DNA of 64,000 bases, taken from assembly GCF_900129745.1 (NCBI RefSeq), contig NZ_FQWS01000002.1, positions 434,001-498,000 of the forward strand. The letters are read 5' to 3'. Origin of the DNA: Winogradskyella jejuensis (GTDB lineage: Bacteria; Bacteroidota; Bacteroidia; Flavobacteriales; Flavobacteriaceae). Below the pieces are notes generated by a model. It saw nothing but the letters and a program-made list of their open reading frames with translations. It ran no database searches and was not told the DNA's origin. The first letter of the stretch is position 1, and the number at the start of each line of letters is the position of its first letter. This document shows positions 61,487-64,000 of the stretch, one piece after another. A program made the translations under genes and the position numbers.

Positions 61487-61686
61487 TGGAAAATACAATT
61501 AAAGTAGAGCGTGCTATATTGAGCTTAACCCAAGACGATTTGGCCAAAAAAATAGGCGTATCACGGCAAACCATCAATTCTATAGAAGCTAATAGATATG
61601 TGCCTTCGACGGTTTTAGCTTTAAAGTTATCAGAGGTTTTTAATAAACCTGTAAACGATTTTTTTAAACTATCTGATGATGATTAA
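61486..61686 (+). CDS. small XRE-family HTH regulator (YgzD-type)
   Basis: A 66-residue helix-turn-helix protein: the fold fills residues 4-58 (LSLTQDDLAKKIGVSRQTINSIEANRYVPSTVLALKLSEVF) and ends FFKLSDDD. No ligand domain is present. The start overlaps the stop of the upstream membrane gene by 1 base. The duplicated TAAAGTAnATTTGTCA motif before the pair, which covers both -7 boxes, is a good candidate operator, giving autoregulation. Confidence 0.93.
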   Translation: MENTIKVERAILSLTQDDLAKKIGVSRQTINSIEANRYVPSTVLALKLSEVFNKPVNDFFKLSDDD

Positions 61687-61723
61687 TTTAGCAATAATTC
61701 TAGTGGTTATGGTGGTAAGTCTA

Positions 61724-62398
61724 TTATTTTAATAGCCCTAGAAGTTTTGTCATTCCGGCAGTAGCAGTAGCTTTTATAGTTGTCACTCTAGAATTATCAA
61801 TCAATGCAGGATTAGGGTCAATGTAATAAATAGGAATATTCGTACTCACAAAATTCATCAGACTAGCAGCAGGATATACCTGCATGCTTGTACCAATGAT
61901 AACCAAAATATCTGCAGTTTCGCAAATGTCAATGGCTTTTTCTATCATTGGGACATCTTCTCCAAACCACACAATATGTGGCCGCAATTGATAGCCCAAA
62001 TCACAGGTGTCGCCAAGATGTATGTCTTCTGTCCAGGTTCTAATATCATTTGGATTTCCCGTGCTTCGTATTTTGCGTAATTCTCCATGAAGGTGAAGAA
62101 CATTTGAACTTCCAGATTGCTCATGCAAGTCGTCTACATTCTGTGTTACGATAGATACCTTATAAGTATTTTCTAAATCTGATATTGCTAAATGCGCAGC
62201 ATTAGGTTTTACTTCTTTAAGTTGTCTGCGGCGTTGATTGTAAAAATCTAAAACCAATTCAGGATTATTTTTAAAACCTTGTGGAGAGGCCACTTCCATA
62301 ACATCATGACCTTCCCAAAGCCCATTAGCGTCTCTAAAGGTTTTAATGCCACTTTCTGCACTCGTACCAGCACCTGTAAGTACAACTAGATGTTTCAT
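61724..62398 (-). CDS. NAD-dependent deacylase, sirtuin family
   Basis: A 224-residue sirtuin. NAD-binding motif GAGTSAESGI (9-18), TQNVDDLHEQSG (85-96) and catalytic His H104 in HLHGEL are present. Y53-x2-R56 in YNQRRRQL is the pair that favours removal of succinyl or malonyl groups in CobB/SIRT5. The four Zn-binding cysteines of other sirtuins are missing; only C132 is in that region (GDTCDLGYQLRPHIVWFGE). The TPR-like exported protein gene is 4 bases upstream. The substrates are not known. Confidence 0.92.
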   Translation of the reverse strand: MKHLVVLTGAGTSAESGIKTFRDANGLWEGHDVMEVASPQGFKNNPELVLDFYNQRRRQLKEVKPNAAHLAISDLENTYKVSIVTQNVDDLHEQSGSSNVLHLHGELRKIRSTGNPNDIRTWTEDIHLGDTCDLGYQLRPHIVWFGEDVPMIEKAIDICETADILVIIGTSMQVYPAASLMNFVSTNIPIYYIDPNPALIDNSRVTTIKATATAGMTKLLGLLK

Positions 62399-62402
62399 TC
62401 TG

Positions 62403-63617
62403 TTATTCTGCTGTTTTCCAAGTTTTGTAGGCTTCGGTTTTTATAAAGTCTTCAAAAACATTTTCATTGTTCTCATCGAGCTCTTCTAAATATTCGATTA
62501 AATCTTCTTTATCATACTCTTCTACAAGCGTGTTGAGATAATCAATAGCTTCATCATTTCTATTAAGAACAGTAAGTATGGCCAAGTACGAACTTTGAGC
62601 ATCAAAAAAACCTTCGTAGTTATCTACAATATATTTGTAGTTGTCTAAAGCCACTTGATAATTTTCATCCATATAAGCAATATTTGCTTTAGAATAATTT
62701 AGAAAGTCATCTTCAGTTATTTTCTTAAGTTTTTCAACACATTCTACGGCTTCATAGTTCATGCCTTTAAGCAAGTAGTAGTCTATTTTATTCAGAAAAA
62801 TAGTAGGGTCGTCTCCGTGAATTGCAAATAATTCTTCTAATGATTTTAGGTATTCCTCGTCACCAAGATTGGCTGCCATCATTGATTTTAAGATTAAAAA
62901 GAATTTATCTTTAGAAATATCTCCTTTAATTTTCTCCATGATGTAATAACCTCGTTGGGGATTACCAACTTGATTGGCTTTTATAGCTTTTTCTAGCTGC
63001 ATAAAATCCTGAAAGCCTTTAAGTGTTTTACCTTTAGAATTTGAAGAATTCATGGTAAAAGTGATAATTCTGCCCAAGGTTTGAGAGAAGTCTTCCCCAG
63101 TTAAGTAGATATAAATATCTGTAAACTCAAAATCTCCAGTATCTGGATTTTTTCTGATGCGATAATCGTGATAATTCAGTCCGGATTGCGAGTAGAGCCT
63201 AAAGAGAATAAAATAGGTTTGCTCATACTCATCATAGCGGTAATTTACAAAATCGTAATAGCCATCTGCCTTTAGTTCTGATATAATTCTATTTGGAAAT
63301 GCATTGAAACCTTTAAGCACACCAGACAGTAGTCCTTTAACAAAGTTATCTTCGTAATCGGCATCCGTATTTAACTTCTTTAATCGTTCTATAAATTCTT
63401 CATTAGAAAAATAGGTCAGAAATTTTTCGGACTCATAATTAATTATAGCATTTTGAAGCGAGTCGCCTAAAGCTTTCACCTTAAGGTCATTTGCTAAGGT
63501 ATTAGAAAGAGTGTCTTTAACACGTTTTTTTTCAGTATTTTGAGAAAAACTAAGTATAGAAATAAGTAGAAAGCTACCGAACAGATATTTACGGAAACTA
63601 TACAGAAAAATAGGCAT
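62403..63617 (-). CDS. exported TPR-like protein
   Basis: A 404-residue protein with a signal peptide near residues 9-26 (SFLLISILSFSQ). The first half (about 30-200) has strands and FVNYRYDEYEQTYFILFRLY-like text; the second half (about 205-395) consists of TPR-type helices: YYIMEKIKGDISKDKFFLILKSMMAANLGDEEYLKSLEELFAI, YYLLKGMNYEAVECVEKL, DENYQVALDNYKYIVDNYEGFFDAQSSYLAIL. It probably binds proteins in the periplasm. It shares a short divergent region with trmH and is followed closely by the sirtuin gene. Confidence 0.75.
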   Translation of the reverse strand: MPIFLYSFRKYLFGSFLLISILSFSQNTEKKRVKDTLSNTLANDLKVKALGDSLQNAIINYESEKFLTYFSNEEFIERLKKLNTDADYEDNFVKGLLSGVLKGFNAFPNRIISELKADGYYDFVNYRYDEYEQTYFILFRLYSQSGLNYHDYRIRKNPDTGDFEFTDIYIYLTGEDFSQTLGRIITFTMNSSNSKGKTLKGFQDFMQLEKAIKANQVGNPQRGYYIMEKIKGDISKDKFFLILKSMMAANLGDEEYLKSLEELFAIHGDDPTIFLNKIDYYLLKGMNYEAVECVEKLKKITEDDFLNYSKANIAYMDENYQVALDNYKYIVDNYEGFFDAQSSYLAILTVLNRNDEAIDYLNTLVEEYDKEDLIEYLEELDENNENVFEDFIKTEAYKTWKTAE

Positions 63618-63658
63618 AGGTTAAGAAATTTTATAAATTTAAATATACTCTTTTTTTA

Positions 63659-64000
63659 ATGACAGACCTGAAACTTCTTACATATTTAGAAAGTTACCTC
63701 ACCGAGAATAGACGTAAACGTTTTAACCAAGTGTTATCTCAACGTACTCAACATTTTACTGTGGCTACGGAAGATGTCTACCAATTGCATAATACAAGCG
63801 CTGTTATACGCTCATGCGATGTTTTTGGCATACAGGAAGTTAATGTTATTGAAGAAGTTAATTCTAAGCGTATTGACCGTGAAATTGCTATGGGTGCTCA
63901 AAAATGGGTGGACCTTAATCGTTACAATAGTGTAAAAGCTTGTATAGATGACTTGAAGGCTAAAGGTTACCAAATTGTTGCAACAACACCACATACAAAC
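63659..64000 (+). CDS. trmH: tRNA (guanosine-18-2'-O)-methyltransferase TrmH, 3' end outside window
   Basis: The ATG is at 63659 and 114 codons are visible before the window ends. The start MTDLKLLTYLESYLTENRRKRFNQVLSQRTQHFTVATEDVYQLHNTSAVIRSCDVFG is typical of TrmH of the SpoU (SPOUT) family; the N-terminal helical part and RTQHFTVATEDVYQLHNTSAVIRS motif are intact, and it breaks off near the ATTPHT of the second motif. The enzyme methylates the 2'-O of G18 in the tRNA D loop. The SAM-binding knot is outside the window. Confidence 0.9.
   Translation, partial: MTDLKLLTYLESYLTENRRKRFNQVLSQRTQHFTVATEDVYQLHNTSAVIRSCDVFGIQEVNVIEEVNSKRIDREIAMGAQKWVDLNRYNSVKACIDDLKAKGYQIVATTPHTN

Noticed and set aside
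1..64000. CRISPR arrays, prophage, restriction or toxin-antitoxin defence loci
   Set aside because: No spaced direct repeats of CRISPR type, no Cas, integrase, methylase or nuclease-defence genes were found; the HTH pair at 61040-61686 lacks toxin features.

Overview
The window is a chromosomal segment of a marine-type member of the Flavobacteriaceae (Bacteroidota). This is read from the low GC content, type IX secretion C-terminal sorting domains on two exported proteins, type B ribosomal protein L31, DUF6090, DUF4199 and DUF4252 family proteins, a short CarB, and promoters of the Bacteroidota form TTG-N19/20-TAnnTTTG. I see no rRNA, tRNA, CRISPR array, transposase or phage gene. Genes are densely packed and terminators are mostly hairpins with U-tracts.

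Layout. 1-5430 (minus): an array of DUF6090 membrane proteins (three, one cut by the window edge) interrupted by a beta-rich exported protein that ends in a K+-channel-like pore, then a beta-propeller/SnoaL protein. 5470-13385 (minus): fatty acid beta-oxidation, fadD and a marR-fadN-fadA-fadE operon in the same fadN-fadA-fadE order as Bacillus, with two MarR-type palindromes over its promoter. 13475-19558 (minus): purL, carrying an in-frame palindromic insertion, a secreted endonuclease I and an RsmB-type RNA methyltransferase. 19706-22417: a lipoprotein propeller, then an ECF sigma / membrane anti-sigma-like / periplasmic protein operon with two near-identical candidate sigma promoters. 22440-27578 (minus): envelope cluster of lipid/drug ABC exporter, phosphohexomutase, polyprenyl-phosphate-type glycosyltransferase and DUF4199 protein. 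27729-37842 (mostly plus): rpmE2, GlmU-like protein, MtaB, hydrolase, lytic transglycosylase and cardiolipin synthase. 38497-43201 (plus): rpmH, carB, ankyrin and DOMON proteins. 43261-45323 (minus): thioesterase-DUF3307-satD operon behind three phased 20-bp dyads. 45326-51961: rmuC and the vitamin B12 uptake genes btuFCD (minus) and btuB (plus, behind a cobalamin riboswitch). 52018-55852: an S41 protease and a second ECF sigma operon with two DUF4252 proteins. 55881-64000: purB and housekeeping or unknown genes, a possible gene cassette flanked by two large hairpins, an HTH/membrane-protein pair, a sirtuin and the start of trmH.

The most notable structure is at the level of short DNA: palindromic elements inserted in frame into purL and into the P2 loop of the B12 riboswitch, a 109-bp cloverleaf-capable element at 59907-60015, a phased operator array before satD, and twin ECF promoters. 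Everything here is read by eye; family assignments rest on motif and sequence recognition, not on searches.
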